From RH-AL1 sp965249685 (GTDB lineage Bacteria; Pseudomonadota; Alphaproteobacteria; Rhizobiales; Beijerinckiaceae), in NCBI GenBank assembly GCA_965249685.1, contig CBDFMN010000003.1, positions 930,001 to 994,000 on the forward strand: 64,000 nt of DNA, read 5' to 3'. The translations under genes and the position numbers were made by a program. Below, piece by piece: positions 7,601-17,556 of the stretch; position 1 is the first letter of the stretch; every line of letters begins with the position of its first letter. The notes beneath the pieces are model-generated. The model was not told where the DNA came from and made no database searches. It saw nothing but the letters and a program-made list of their open reading frames with translations.

Positions 7601-10537
7601 ATGGCCAACAAAATGCTGATCGATGCGGCGCACCCGGAAGAGACCCGGGTCGTCGTTCTCCGAGGTAGCCGGGTCGAGGAGTTCGACTTCGAGGCCGCCA
7701 GCAAGAAACAACTGCGCGGCAACATCTATCTTGCCAAGGTCACGCGGGTGGAGCCCTCGCTCCAGGCTGCGTTCGTGGAGTATGGCGGCAATCGCCACGG
7801 CTTCCTGGCGTTCTCCGAGATCCATCCCGATTACTACCAGATCCCGGTCAGCGATCGACAGGCGCTGATCGAGGCCGAGGCTGAAGAGGAGCCGGAGGAG
7901 GAGGAGCGGCGCCCGCGACGCAGCCGCAGACACCGTCGCGACAGGTCGGTAACCTCCGAGATGAACCGGGATGGCGACGCCACCGTAAGCGAGGCCGACG
8001 ACGAGACGCGCCCGACCTCTACGGAGGAGGCGCCGACGCCGTCGCACGGCGATCCGACCTCGGAGATGATCGAGCACGCCCAGGTGATGCACGAGAAGCT
8101 CGACGCCGGAGAGGCGCTCGACACCCAGGCTCCGCCTCCAGAAGAACCGGCGCCCGAGCCGGCACAGAAGCTGGAGTTGATCGAGCCCGTCATCGATGAG
8201 CCGCCGACACCGGACACCCCGCCCGAGGCAGCGGTGATGAGCGACGCGCAGGTCGACACCGAATCGACGGGCGAGGAGGCGCAGCAGGACGCAGGTGCCG
8301 ACGAGACCGGCGAGGAGGAGGACGTCTCCGAGCACGTCGAGCAACTCGGCGGCGACGCGATGGAAGAGCTCCCGATGCGCGGCCACCGCAGCCGCCGCCA
8401 GTACAAGATCCAAGAAGTGATCAAGCGCCGTCAGGTGCTCCTCGTCCAGGTCGTCAAGGAGGAGCGCGGCAACAAAGGTGCGGCGCTCACCACGTACCTT
8501 TCGCTCGCGGGGCGCTACTCCGTGCTGATGCCTAACACCGCTAAAGGCGGCGGTATCTCGCGCAAGATCACCGACGCGGGCGACCGGCAGCGGCTGAAAT
8601 CGATCGCCCAGGAGCTCGAAGTGCCGGAAGGCATGGGCATCATTCTACGCACGGCAGGCGCCTCCCGGACCAAGCCTGAGGTGAAGCGCGACTACGAATA
8701 CCTGATGCGCATGTGGGAAACGGTGCGAGAGACGACCCTGCAATCGCAGGCGCCGATGCTCGTCTACGAAGAGGGATCGCTCATCAAGCGCTCGATCCGC
8801 GACCTCTACAACAAAGATATCGAGGAGGTGGTCGTCGCCGGCGAGGCGGGCTACCGCGAGGCCAAAGACTTCATGCGGATGCTGATGCCGAGCCACGCGC
8901 GCAACGTGCAGCCCTGGCGCGACCCGCAGCCGATCTTCGCCAAGGCGGGCGCCGAAGCGCAGCTCGACGCCATGTTCTCCAGCCATGTCACGCTCAAGTC
9001 GGGCGGCTACCTCGTCATCAACCAGACGGAAGCGCTGGTGGCGATCGACGTGAACTCGGGACGGTCCACGCGCGAGCACAATATCGAGGACACCGCACTC
9101 CGCACCAACCTTGAGGCCGCCGACGAGGTGGCCCGCCAGCTCCGCCTGCGCGACCTTGCCGGCCTCATCGTCGTCGATTTCATCGACATGGAGGAGAGCC
9201 GCAACAATCGCGCGGTCGAGAAGCGGATCAAGGATGCGCTGAAGAACGACCGCGCCCGCATCCAGGTCGGGCGGATTTCGCACTTCGGTCTACTGGAAAT
9301 GTCGCGGCAGCGCATCCGCACGGGCGTTCTCGAAGGTTCGACGGTCGTGTGCGAGCATTGTGCCGGAGCCGGCATGGTGCGTTCCACGTCGTCGATCGCG
9401 TTGCACGTGCTTCGGTTGTTGGAAGACGCGCTCATTGCTGACCGCTCGTTCGACCTCGTCGTGCGCACACGCTCAGCGGTGGCGCTCTACACCCTCAACC
9501 AGAAGCGCTCTCACCTTGCCGAGTTGGAGGCGCGATTTGGCGTCCACGTCACTTTCGTGGCCGACGAGTCGTTGACCGGCACGACCTATTGCGCGCTGGA
9601 GCGCGGCGAGCCGGCGACGGGCGTGCCGCAGCCGGTTCGGCCGATCCCGCAGGAGGAGTTCGAGCGGATTGAGGAGGATGAAAGCTTCGAGGACGACGAT
9701 GGGTCGATCGAGGAGAGCGAGCAGGCCGAGGCGCCGCCTTCGACCACGGCTCTGGAGGACGGCGACAGCGATGGTGCGCGCCGCAAGCGCCGCCGCCGCC
9801 GCCGGGGTCGCGACCGGGAGAGTTCCGGCATCGCGGACGATGCGCCGCAGCCGGCGGACGATGCGCTCGGTCTTCTAGAGGAAACCCCCATCGCGGCGGA
9901 TGGAAGCGTCCAATCAAGCGATAGCCCGTCCGAGGAGACGCCCGACGCGGACGGCGGCCGCGGCGATGGACGGCGCCGGCGTTCGCGCCGTGGCGGCCGC
10001 CGCTCGCGCGAGGACGCGCAGAAGCGTCGCGACGACCTCGGCGCGAGCGGAGAGGCCGACGGCGAGCCGACGGAGGGCGCGAATCCGCTTGGCATGCAGG
10101 TCGAAGAGCCGGAGATCCACAACGCGACGTTCCGCGGCGACACTGGCCCGGCCGCGATCGACCGTGCGGTGCCCGAAGCGGTCCTGCCCGACGACGATGC
10201 ACCGGCAGACGTCGCCTTGGCTGATGAGCTGATCGCCGGCCTGGCGGAAAGCGCTCCTGCCAAAATCGAAGCACCTGCCACGATGGAAATGGTCGAGCCC
10301 GAGGCTGCTCACAACGAGGGGACCACGAGCGAAACCACTCGGAGAGAACCGCCTAAAATCGAGTTGGCGGAAGAGGCTCCGACCAAGAATGAGGCGCCTG
10401 AGACGTCTTCGGAGAGCCCGGAACCGGAGCCAGTCTCCGCGTCGCGCAAGCCGGAACGGATCTCCTCCGTGGCGGATCCGGCGCAGCCGAAGCGTTCGGG
10501 CTGGTGGCAGCGGGCAAAGGCGACGCTCGGCGGCTGA
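7601..10537 (+). CDS. rne: Ribonuclease E (Rne/Rng family)
   Basis: A 978-residue endoribonuclease, the core of the RNA degradosome and of rRNA/tRNA processing. Order of parts: N-terminal strand and S1 domain start (1-90), an acidic, Pro/Glu-rich insertion in the S1 domain (about 90-262), the remaining S1 and RNase H-like region, and the DNase I-like catalytic domain with metal ligands Asp483 (AIDVNSG) and Asp526 (VVDFID). A zinc-link motif C584-x-x-C587 follows. The C-terminal third is disordered, with two Arg-rich RNA-binding blocks (near 725-745 and 785-805), and ends in a basic-Trp microdomain (KRSGWWQRAK). The ATG at 7601 begins the conserved MANKMLIDA start. Confidence 0.97.
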   Translation: MANKMLIDAAHPEETRVVVLRGSRVEEFDFEAASKKQLRGNIYLAKVTRVEPSLQAAFVEYGGNRHGFLAFSEIHPDYYQIPVSDRQALIEAEAEEEPEEEERRPRRSRRHRRDRSVTSEMNRDGDATVSEADDETRPTSTEEAPTPSHGDPTSEMIEHAQVMHEKLDAGEALDTQAPPPEEPAPEPAQKLELIEPVIDEPPTPDTPPEAAVMSDAQVDTESTGEEAQQDAGADETGEEEDVSEHVEQLGGDAMEELPMRGHRSRRQYKIQEVIKRRQVLLVQVVKEERGNKGAALTTYLSLAGRYSVLMPNTAKGGGISRKITDAGDRQRLKSIAQELEVPEGMGIILRTAGASRTKPEVKRDYEYLMRMWETVRETTLQSQAPMLVYEEGSLIKRSIRDLYNKDIEEVVVAGEAGYREAKDFMRMLMPSHARNVQPWRDPQPIFAKAGAEAQLDAMFSSHVTLKSGGYLVINQTEALVAIDVNSGRSTREHNIEDTALRTNLEAADEVARQLRLRDLAGLIVVDFIDMEESRNNRAVEKRIKDALKNDRARIQVGRISHFGLLEMSRQRIRTGVLEGSTVVCEHCAGAGMVRSTSSIALHVLRLLEDALIADRSFDLVVRTRSAVALYTLNQKRSHLAELEARFGVHVTFVADESLTGTTYCALERGEPATGVPQPVRPIPQEEFERIEEDESFEDDDGSIEESEQAEAPPSTTALEDGDSDGARRKRRRRRRGRDRESSGIADDAPQPADDALGLLEETPIAADGSVQSSDSPSEETPDADGGRGDGRRRRSRRGGRRSREDAQKRRDDLGASGEADGEPTEGANPLGMQVEEPEIHNATFRGDTGPAAIDRAVPEAVLPDDDAPADVALADELIAGLAESAPAKIEAPATMEMVEPEAAHNEGTTSETTRREPPKIELAEEAPTKNEAPETSSESPEPEPVSASRKPERISSVADPAQPKRSGWWQRAKATLGG

Positions 10538-10757
10538 CACCCTTGGCGCAGCAGGCTTTCCGACCCCGGTAGCCGGGCGGGACTCGATCTCGCCTGGATT
10601 CCAAGGAAGACCTGCCCTATTGCTTGTCGTGTTTCGCTAGCGCGGCCGCAGTGCCCTGTCCGAGGGATGTGCCGGCCGTGACCCCGGCAAGACCGCCACG
10701 ACCTATACGACCAGGTCGTTCGGCGGCCGCTTTGTTGCAATCGAGAAGGCTGACCTC

Positions 10758-11525
10758 ATGATGATGCACTTGCGTGGTCTGTTCACCGCCGCCCTTGTCG
10801 GCTTTGCGGCAATCGCGCCGGCTAAAGCGGCGTCCTTCTCTGCCGATCAGACGACGGAACTGCGCGAGATCATCAAAAACTACCTTCTGGAACATCCCGA
10901 GGTCTTGCGCGACGCCATCACCGCGCTCGACGAAAAAGAGAAGCTGGCGGAGGCGGACGGTCGCAAGAAGACGTTGGCTGACCTCAGCGGCCCGATCTAC
11001 AACTCGCCCGACGGTTTCGTCATCGGCAACCCCCAGGGTAGCGTCACCCTCGTCGAGTTCTTCGATTACAATTGCGGCTACTGCAAACGCGCGCTCGATG
11101 ACCTTGACAGGTTAATGAAGGGTAACAAGGATTTGCGCGTCATTCTGCGCGACTTCCCCATCCTGTCGCCAAATTCCGTGCAGGCAGCCGTCATCGCCAG
11201 CGCCGCGCACGACCAGTTTCCGGGCGACAAGTTCTGGGACTACCACCGCAAGCTGCTCGGCATGAAGGGCATGGTTGGCAAAGACCAGGCGATCGACGTG
11301 GCCAAGAGCATGGGAGCCGACATGGACCGGCTGACGAAGACCGCAGCCAAGCCGGAAATCCGCACCGCGATCCAAGGCTCGGACGAGATTGCCAAGAGCC
11401 TGTCGCTCAATGGGACGCCGTCCTACATCCTCGGCGACGACGTGCTGGTGGGAGCGGTCGGGTTCGACGAGCTCAACACAAAGATCGGCAACGTCCGCAA
11501 GTGCGGCAAGGCGCTGTGCTCCTGA
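10758..11525 (+). CDS. DsbA family thiol:disulfide interchange protein
   Basis: A 255-residue periplasmic thioredoxin-fold protein. A signal peptide is clear (MMMHLRGLFTAALVGFAAIA, cleaved near residue 25). An N-terminal helical segment precedes the thioredoxin fold; such segments mediate dimer or trimer contacts in related proteins. The redox motif is C106-G-Y-C109, and the cis-proline loop reads NGTPSYILG. Two extra Cys close the protein (C249, C254). It may oxidise or isomerise disulfides in secreted proteins; which of the two is not decided by the sequence. It lies between rne and aroQ on the same strand, 22 bases before aroQ. Confidence 0.88.
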   Translation: MMMHLRGLFTAALVGFAAIAPAKAASFSADQTTELREIIKNYLLEHPEVLRDAITALDEKEKLAEADGRKKTLADLSGPIYNSPDGFVIGNPQGSVTLVEFFDYNCGYCKRALDDLDRLMKGNKDLRVILRDFPILSPNSVQAAVIASAAHDQFPGDKFWDYHRKLLGMKGMVGKDQAIDVAKSMGADMDRLTKTAAKPEIRTAIQGSDEIAKSLSLNGTPSYILGDDVLVGAVGFDELNTKIGNVRKCGKALCS

Positions 11526-11547
11526 GCCGCGCGCCCCGCACCGCGCC

Positions 11548-12006
11548 ATGACCCTGTCCAAGGTCCACGTCGTGAACGGTCCCAACCTGAACCTGTTGGG
11601 GACGCGGGAGCCTTCAACCTATGGCGCCGCCGGCCTTGGGGAGATCGAGGCTGGACTTCAGGCCTTGGCAGGTGCAAATGGCGTCACGCTGTCGTGTCGC
11701 CAAAGCAATCACGAGGGTGATCTGGTGACGTGGATCCAGGAAGCAGGCAGCGCGGGCGAGCCGGTCATCCTTAACGCCGGCGCCTACACGCATACGTCAA
11801 TCGCGCTGCGGGACGCGATCGCCGGATCTGGAGCCGAGGTCATCGAAGTGCATCTCAGCAACGTCCACGCGCGGGAACCGTTTCGGCACCGGTCCGTCAT
11901 CGCGGCGGTGACCTGGGGCGTGATCGCGGGGTTCGGCCCGCTTTCCTATCAACTCGCCCTGCATGCGCTACTCGCGCGCGCCGGGCACGGACGACTTGGT
12001 GCATGA
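11548..12006 (+). CDS. aroQ: 3-dehydroquinate dehydratase, type II
   Basis: This 152-residue enzyme catalyses the third shikimate-pathway step, 3-dehydroquinate to 3-dehydroshikimate, in the cytoplasm. The type II fingerprints are all present: NGPNLNLLGTREPSTYG with catalytic Tyr25 and Arg20, QSNHEGDLVTWI, ILNAGAYTHTSIALRDA, and HLSNVHAREPFR with catalytic His102. The ATG at 11548 is chosen because homology begins there; the frame is open further upstream into the dsbA-like gene. The stop overlaps the accB start as ATGA, so the two are probably translationally coupled. Confidence 0.97.
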   Translation: MTLSKVHVVNGPNLNLLGTREPSTYGAAGLGEIEAGLQALAGANGVTLSCRQSNHEGDLVTWIQEAGSAGEPVILNAGAYTHTSIALRDAIAGSGAEVIEVHLSNVHAREPFRHRSVIAAVTWGVIAGFGPLSYQLALHALLARAGHGRLGA

Positions 12007-12473
12007 CCAGACTACCCTCAAAACCAAATGGCGACATGGCCGCTGACCGGACCGAACTCGTCGAATCCCTGGCCGATATCGCCAAGCGCCTCGACCTCAG
12101 TGAGATCGAGTACCAGATGGGCGAGCTGAAAATCCGCGTCGCTCGGCAGATGACAAGCGTCGCTGCGCCGATGATGGTCGCGGCACCCGCGGCGGAGGCG
12201 CCGAAGCCCGCGGCGGCGGGCGCCTTGCCGATCGAGCATCCCGGCACCGTCAAGTCGCCCATGGTTGGCACCGCCTACCTGCGCTCGGCTCCCGAATCGC
12301 CGCCCTTCGTCGATATCGGCACCGTCGTGAAGGCCGGCGACAAGATCCTCCTCGTCGAAGCGATGAAGACGTTCAACGAGATCATCGCGCCGCGCGGCGG
12401 CACCGTCACCGCCATCATGGTGAACGACGGTCAGCCAGTCGAATACGGCCAGGCTCTCCTTGTCATCGAATGA
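12003..12473 (+). CDS. accB: Acetyl-CoA carboxylase biotin carboxyl carrier protein
   Basis: A 156-residue carrier that holds the biotin of acetyl-CoA carboxylase, the first committed step of fatty acid synthesis. An N-terminal helical region (about 12-50) is followed by an Ala/Pro-rich linker (55-75) and the biotinyl domain, with the modified lysine expected at Lys122 in VEAMKTFNEI. MKT instead of the usual MKM is frequent in this family. The ATG at 12003 overlaps the aroQ stop by four bases; an internal ATG at 12036 is an alternative without a better ribosome site. It is followed by accC after 95 bases. Confidence 0.96.
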   Translation: MTRLPSKPNGDMAADRTELVESLADIAKRLDLSEIEYQMGELKIRVARQMTSVAAPMMVAAPAAEAPKPAAAGALPIEHPGTVKSPMVGTAYLRSAPESPPFVDIGTVVKAGDKILLVEAMKTFNEIIAPRGGTVTAIMVNDGQPVEYGQALLVIE

Positions 12474-12568
12474 GCCCGCACGGCCACCCGTGACGCGGCG
12501 CACCGCACGATCGCAACCGCGGCGGCCGACCGGCCGTGCGGCCTCGAGCCTAGGCACGACGAGCCGCT

Positions 12569-13927
<1,359 letters not shown>

Positions 13928-14011
13928 CGCGGCAGATGCCCGCTGCCGTTTGCAGGGTTCGCGCCGGCGGACCTTGACGCCGTCGCCGTCCGGCGGTCTT
14001 CTCTGCCGCAA

Positions 14012-14677
14012 ATGGCTCAAGCCCGCGACCGAAGCGAGATCACGCCGGACATCCTGCTCCGCGCCTACTCCATCGGTCTGTTCCCGATGGCGGAAAGCGC
14101 GGACGACCCGAGCCTCTTCTGGGTCGATCCCGAGGAGCGCGGTATCTTTCCCCTCGATCGGCTCACGATCTCGCGGAGCCTCGCCAAGACGGTGCGGTCG
14201 GACCGGTTCGAGGTTCGCGTCGATACCGACTACAATGGCGTGCTCAAGGGCTGCGCCGCCGCGGCGCCGGGGCGCGACGGCACCTGGATCAATGCGCGCA
14301 TCCGCGACCTCTATCGCGCCCTTTTCGAGAGAGGCCAGGTCCATACGGTCGAGACATGGCGCGACGGCGTTCTGGTGGGCGGCCTCTACGGGGTGTCGAT
14401 CGGTGCCGCCTTCTTCGGCGAAAGCATGTTCCACCAAGAGCGGGATGCATCGAAAGTCGCGCTCGTCCACCTCTTCGCGCGACTGAATGCCGGTCGGTTC
14501 CGCCTGCTCGATACGCAGTTCGTCACCGAGCATCTTGCGACGTTGGGCGCCATAGCCGTGCCGAAAGCCGCCTACCACTCCCTGCTTGCGGACGCGGTCC
14601 CCCGCCAGGCGAACTTCTGGTGCTGGCCCAAAGGCGAGGTGGTCGGTGGCGCGCAGGCGCTCGCCGCGATCCCGTAG
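14012..14677 (+). CDS. aat: Leucyl/phenylalanyl-tRNA--protein transferase
   Basis: A 221-residue enzyme that adds Leu or Phe to the N-terminus of proteins beginning with Arg or Lys and so marks them for ClpAPS degradation. Conserved stretches include YSIGLFPMAES, FWVDPEERGIFPLD, the TWINARIRDLY region, VGGLYGVSIGAAFFGESMFH, and FRLLDTQFVTEHLATLGA. Length is normal. It follows accC by 85 bases on the same strand, an arrangement frequent in Hyphomicrobiales. Confidence 0.96.
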   Translation: MAQARDRSEITPDILLRAYSIGLFPMAESADDPSLFWVDPEERGIFPLDRLTISRSLAKTVRSDRFEVRVDTDYNGVLKGCAAAAPGRDGTWINARIRDLYRALFERGQVHTVETWRDGVLVGGLYGVSIGAAFFGESMFHQERDASKVALVHLFARLNAGRFRLLDTQFVTEHLATLGAIAVPKAAYHSLLADAVPRQANFWCWPKGEVVGGAQALAAIP

Positions 14678-14709
14678 GCCGGCGAGCCCGCGTCAACGGT
14701 CCGTGTAGG

Positions 14710-14847
14710 CCCCCCGATCACCAGCAGGGTCTCGCCCGTAATAAAGTTCGACATCTGCGGCGAAGCAAGAAGGACGTAGGTGCGCGCGATCTCCCCCAGC
14801 TGGGCCGGACGCTTCATTTGTGTCTTCGCGCCAGAGGCATCGATCCC
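14710..14847 (-). pseudogene. Short-chain dehydrogenase remnant (C-terminal fragment)
   Basis: Read on the minus strand, this stretch encodes GAKTQMKRPAQ, GEIARTYVLLAS and NFITGETLLVIGG. That is the typical C-terminal end of YghA/glucose dehydrogenase-type SDRs, where a KRP block is followed by an xITGExLxVxGG strand. The frame has a TGA about ten codons upstream, and no Rossmann fold or catalytic Tyr-Lys is found in the neighbourhood. It is therefore a truncated relic between aat and the DUF2155 gene. Reading through continues into aat antisense, which has no meaning. Confidence 0.65.
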
Positions 14848-14894
14848 GTCGGGAGCCGCGCTGGGTCAGAAGATGCTCCGACCGTAGAACCGAC

Positions 14895-15542
14895 CTAATA
14901 GAAGCCGCCGGGATCGCGCCCGCCAGCTTCGTCCGGGAAGAAGGAGCGCGAGGGAGGCGCACGGTTGGGTTCGCGACGCGGTGTGGCGCCGGGAGCCGGA
15001 CCGACGTCGATCGTCCCATCGCGCGACTGCTGGCGGTTGGCGACGGCGCGGTCCTCGGCGCGACGTGGTTTCTTTTCCGGCTTGACCGGATTGGGCTTGG
15101 CGTTTTCGGGCGGCGGCTCGGCCTCCGCCGTCTCTGCCGGCGAGGGGATGACCTCCGTGCCGCCTTTGCAGTCGGTCAGCCAGATGTCGTAGACCGGGTG
15201 CTCGATCCCGTGCAGGCCGGGGCTGGCGGCGAACATCCAGCCGGAGAAGATGCGCTTGTACTGCTTCTTTGCATCGACCTCGTCCACCTGGACGAAGGTG
15301 ATGGTCTGCGGCGCCTCGGTCGACGGCCGCGTGTAGCAGGCGCGCTCCGTGACCTGCAGCGAGCCGAACTGCACCGTCTCGTCCGTCGTCACCTCGAACG
15401 AGATGATGCGCCCGGTGATCTTGTCGAGGCCCGAGAAGATGGCCGTTGGATGCTTGATCCGGTCGGCGCAGGCCGGCGCGGCGATGAGCAGGGCCAGCGC
15501 CGTGCCGCCGAACCATAGGCCGCTTGATTGGAAGAACTTCAT
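14895..15542 (-). CDS. DUF2155 domain-containing secreted protein
   Basis: A 215-residue protein with a signal peptide (MKFFQSSGLWFGGTALALLI, likely cut after ACA near residue 26). The DUF2155 domain follows (about 27-135), containing FSGLDKITGRIISFEV, FGSLQVTERACYTRP, FSGWMFAASPGLHGIEHPVYD and a paired Cys in LTDCKG. The C-terminal 80 residues are Pro/Arg/Glu-rich and probably disordered. The function of DUF2155 is unknown; its conserved neighbour in alphaproteobacteria is the complex I subunit encoded just upstream, as here. The ATG at 15542 is chosen over longer open frames because the signal peptide starts there. Confidence 0.9.
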   Translation of the reverse strand: MKFFQSSGLWFGGTALALLIAAPACADRIKHPTAIFSGLDKITGRIISFEVTTDETVQFGSLQVTERACYTRPSTEAPQTITFVQVDEVDAKKQYKRIFSGWMFAASPGLHGIEHPVYDIWLTDCKGGTEVIPSPAETAEAEPPPENAKPNPVKPEKKPRRAEDRAVANRQQSRDGTIDVGPAPGATPRREPNRAPPSRSFFPDEAGGRDPGGFY

Positions 15543-15628
15543 CGAATGATCCGCTCGGCCGCCGTCCCGGTGCGCCTGTCTCGCCAGCCACCACAAGAGT
15601 CCGGCTGCAATGGGGCTGGTGCGCGCAC

Positions 15629-16078
15629 CTAACCTTCGGGCGACCAGGCCTCGTAGTCGCCCGAGACCGGCGGGCGGGCATTGTTGTTGAGGGTGGAACC
15701 ATGCGGACGCCAAGCTTCCGGCGTCCCGGTCATGTTGGGGCGGTGCGGCTTCTGCCAATCCTTGGGAACATAGGTCTCGGCGGTCGGCGGCACGTCCGTC
15801 GTGTGGTGGAGCCAGCCGTACCAGCCAGGCGGCACGGACGACGCTTCGGAGTAACCGGGGTAGATCACCCAACGCCGCTCGAAGCCGAGCGCGGTATCGA
15901 TCTTGCCGCCGGCTGTCCGGTAGTAGCGATTACCGACCTCGTCGGTCCCCACGACCTCGCCGAACCGCCAGGTGCTGAACCTCGTGTTCAACGTCTGGCC
16001 GTTCCACCAGGTAAACACCTTGGCGAGGTTTTCGGCGACGCGGTGACCCAGCGAACTCATGCAGCCGTTCCGTTCCAT
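15629..16078 (-). CDS. NADH:ubiquinone oxidoreductase subunit NDUFA12 family
   Basis: A homologue of the mitochondrial complex I accessory subunit NDUFA12/B17.2, here 149 residues. Diagnostic parts are TWWNGQTLNTRF, GTDEVGNRYY, ERRWVIYPGYSEASSVPPGW, a GWLHHTTDVPP segment and WQKPHRPNMTGT. It binds the peripheral arm of complex I at the membrane. The other complex I genes lie elsewhere. The start may be the second Met (16060, MSSLGHRV) rather than 16078. It is 86 bases upstream of the DUF2155 gene in the same direction. Confidence 0.94.
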   Translation of the reverse strand: MERNGCMSSLGHRVAENLAKVFTWWNGQTLNTRFSTWRFGEVVGTDEVGNRYYRTAGGKIDTALGFERRWVIYPGYSEASSVPPGWYGWLHHTTDVPPTAETYVPKDWQKPHRPNMTGTPEAWRPHGSTLNNNARPPVSGDYEAWSPEG

Positions 16079-16246
16079 CCTGAAGGCAGGCGCGCATACA
16101 ACACCTGCCGGTCTTCTGACACCTGCGGCGGTCTGTTGGCACGCGCAAAAGGCGACGCGTGCTAAGAGGTCGCGCTGGAGGTGGCCGACTATGCCGATGC
16201 GCCCTCCCCCTGTCCACAGGGGAATACCTGCGGAAAGGCTCCCCCC

Positions 16247-16648
16247 ATGATCGCCGCCATCGCAGCCCTGCTCGGGTGCCAGCTCCTCGGCGAAGTCCTG
16301 GTGCGGGCGCTAGCGCTCCCCCTGCCCGGCCCCGTCGCCGGCATGGGTCTGCTTTTCCTGGCGCTGGCGGTACGTGGGAGGGGCCGGCCCGAGGCCGAGC
16401 GCATCCCCGCGGCGATCAGCGTCGTCGGCGACGGCCTGCTCCGGAACCTCTCGCTCCTGTTCGTTCCCGCTGCCGTCGGCATCGTCCAATACCTTGGACT
16501 GCTGCGGCAGTATGGCGGGACGATCGTCGTCGCCGTCGCCGTTTCGACGGCGCTCGCCCTGCTGGCGACGGTTTCGACCTTCCGCCTGGTGGCGCGGTGG
16601 CAGACGCGCAGGCGTCGTCGCGCAACGGCCGGGAGACGCGCTCCGTGA
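16247..16648 (+). CDS. CidA/LrgA family membrane protein
   Basis: A 133-residue protein with four predicted membrane helices. The family core LPLPGPVAGMGLLFLAL and the SLLFVPAAVGIV helix are visible. CidA/LrgA proteins are holin-like and act with an LrgB-type partner; proposed roles are control of autolysis or export of small organic acids such as pyruvate. The ATG at 16247 follows a GGAAAGG ribosome site. The stop overlaps the GTG start of the next gene (GTGA), implying coupled translation of the pair. Confidence 0.88.
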   Translation: MIAAIAALLGCQLLGEVLVRALALPLPGPVAGMGLLFLALAVRGRGRPEAERIPAAISVVGDGLLRNLSLLFVPAAVGIVQYLGLLRQYGGTIVVAVAVSTALALLATVSTFRLVARWQTRRRRRATAGRRAP

Positions 16649-17406
16649 TCGTCCCCGCTCGCGCGGCCGATATCTGGGTCTACCTCGCCGCTCACCCGCT
16701 CTTCTGGCTTACGGCCGTGCTCGCGACCTATGTCGCCGCGGACTGGTTGGCGGAGCGGGCGCGTCGTCACCCCTTGGCCAACACGGTCGCCATCTCCGCC
16801 GCGCTGCTGGGGAGCCTGCTGCTGGCGACAGGCACGAGCTACCAGACCTTCTTCGACGGCGCGCAGTTCGTCCACTTTTTGCTGGGACCGGCGACGGTCG
16901 CGCTCGCCATCCCGCTTTACCGCAACCTCGACCGGGTGCGCGCCAATCTGGCCCCGATGCTCGTGGCCTTGCTGGTCGGGTCGCTCGTGGCCATCATCTC
17001 CGCCGTGGTCCTCGCCGGCTTGCTCGGTGCCCCCATAGCGATCCTGGCCTCGCTCGCGCCGAAGTCGGTGACGACGCCGATCGCCATGAGCCTAGCCGAG
17101 GCGAACGGCGGCATCCCTACCCTCACCGCCGTCTTCGTCATGCTAACCGGCATCGTCGGCGCGGTGATCGTCACGCCGCTGATGAACGCGCTCGGCATCC
17201 GCGACTTCGCGGCACGCGGCTTCGCGGCAGGCCTCGCGGCGCATGGAATCGGCACGGCGCGCGCGTTCCAGGTCGACCCGACGGCCGGCGCGTTCGCGGG
17301 GATCGCGCTCGGGCTTAACGGCGCGATGACGGCCATGGTGACTCCGCTGGTTCTGCCGCCCCTGCTACATCTTTTCCTCGCCGCGCCGTTAAACGTGACT
17401 CCGTAA
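16645..17406 (+). CDS. lrgB: LrgB family membrane protein
   Basis: A 253-residue polytopic membrane protein, the partner of the CidA/LrgA protein just upstream. Conserved LrgB stretches are QFVHFLLGPATVALAIPLY, LAPKSVTTPIAMS and GLAAHGIGTARAF, followed by the final hydrophobic pair of helices. The start is GTG at 16645, which overlaps the upstream TGA by four bases and has GGGAG nearby. The frame is open much further upstream only because it shadows the partner gene. Confidence 0.93.
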   Translation: MIVPARAADIWVYLAAHPLFWLTAVLATYVAADWLAERARRHPLANTVAISAALLGSLLLATGTSYQTFFDGAQFVHFLLGPATVALAIPLYRNLDRVRANLAPMLVALLVGSLVAIISAVVLAGLLGAPIAILASLAPKSVTTPIAMSLAEANGGIPTLTAVFVMLTGIVGAVIVTPLMNALGIRDFAARGFAAGLAAHGIGTARAFQVDPTAGAFAGIALGLNGAMTAMVTPLVLPPLLHLFLAAPLNVTP

Positions 17407-17451
17407 AGGGTTAGTCGGAGCTGTCCCCGCTATTCCGACAATCCCCAGGGA

Positions 17452-17498
17452 CGCCTATATATAGTGTCCACAGCTTTCCTAATGGCTAGGCTTAGCGA
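17452..17498 (+). promoter_or_regulatory. Paired NrdR-type boxes upstream of nrdJ
   Basis: The 16-mer at 17452-17467 contains CTATATATAGTGT and matches the NrdR consensus (ACACWATATATWGTGT) at 13 of 16 positions. A weaker partial palindrome, CTAGGCTTAG, is centred at 17490.5; the first box is centred at 17459.5, so the centres are 31 bp apart. NrdR boxes usually occur as one strong and one degenerate site about three helical turns apart. The AT core of box 1 may also serve as a -10 element. NrdR itself is not encoded in the window. Confidence 0.72.
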
Positions 17499-17556
17499 TT
17501 TATCGAGAATCGGGGGATAGTCTCGCCAAGCCAATCGGGCCGTTCGAGGATCTCAG

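Noticed and set aside
7177..7668. 163-codon frame across the rne leader and start
   Set aside because: No domain, no ribosome site; the conserved RNase E start at 7601 overlaps it in another frame.
7601..10537. rne as ribonuclease G
   Set aside because: Long Arg-rich and acidic C-terminal region and terminal Trp microdomain indicate the E form.
16159..16644. N-terminal extension of the LrgB frame
   Set aside because: Translation is Arg/Pro-rich and mirrors the CidA gene in a different frame; the GTG overlapping its stop is the better start.
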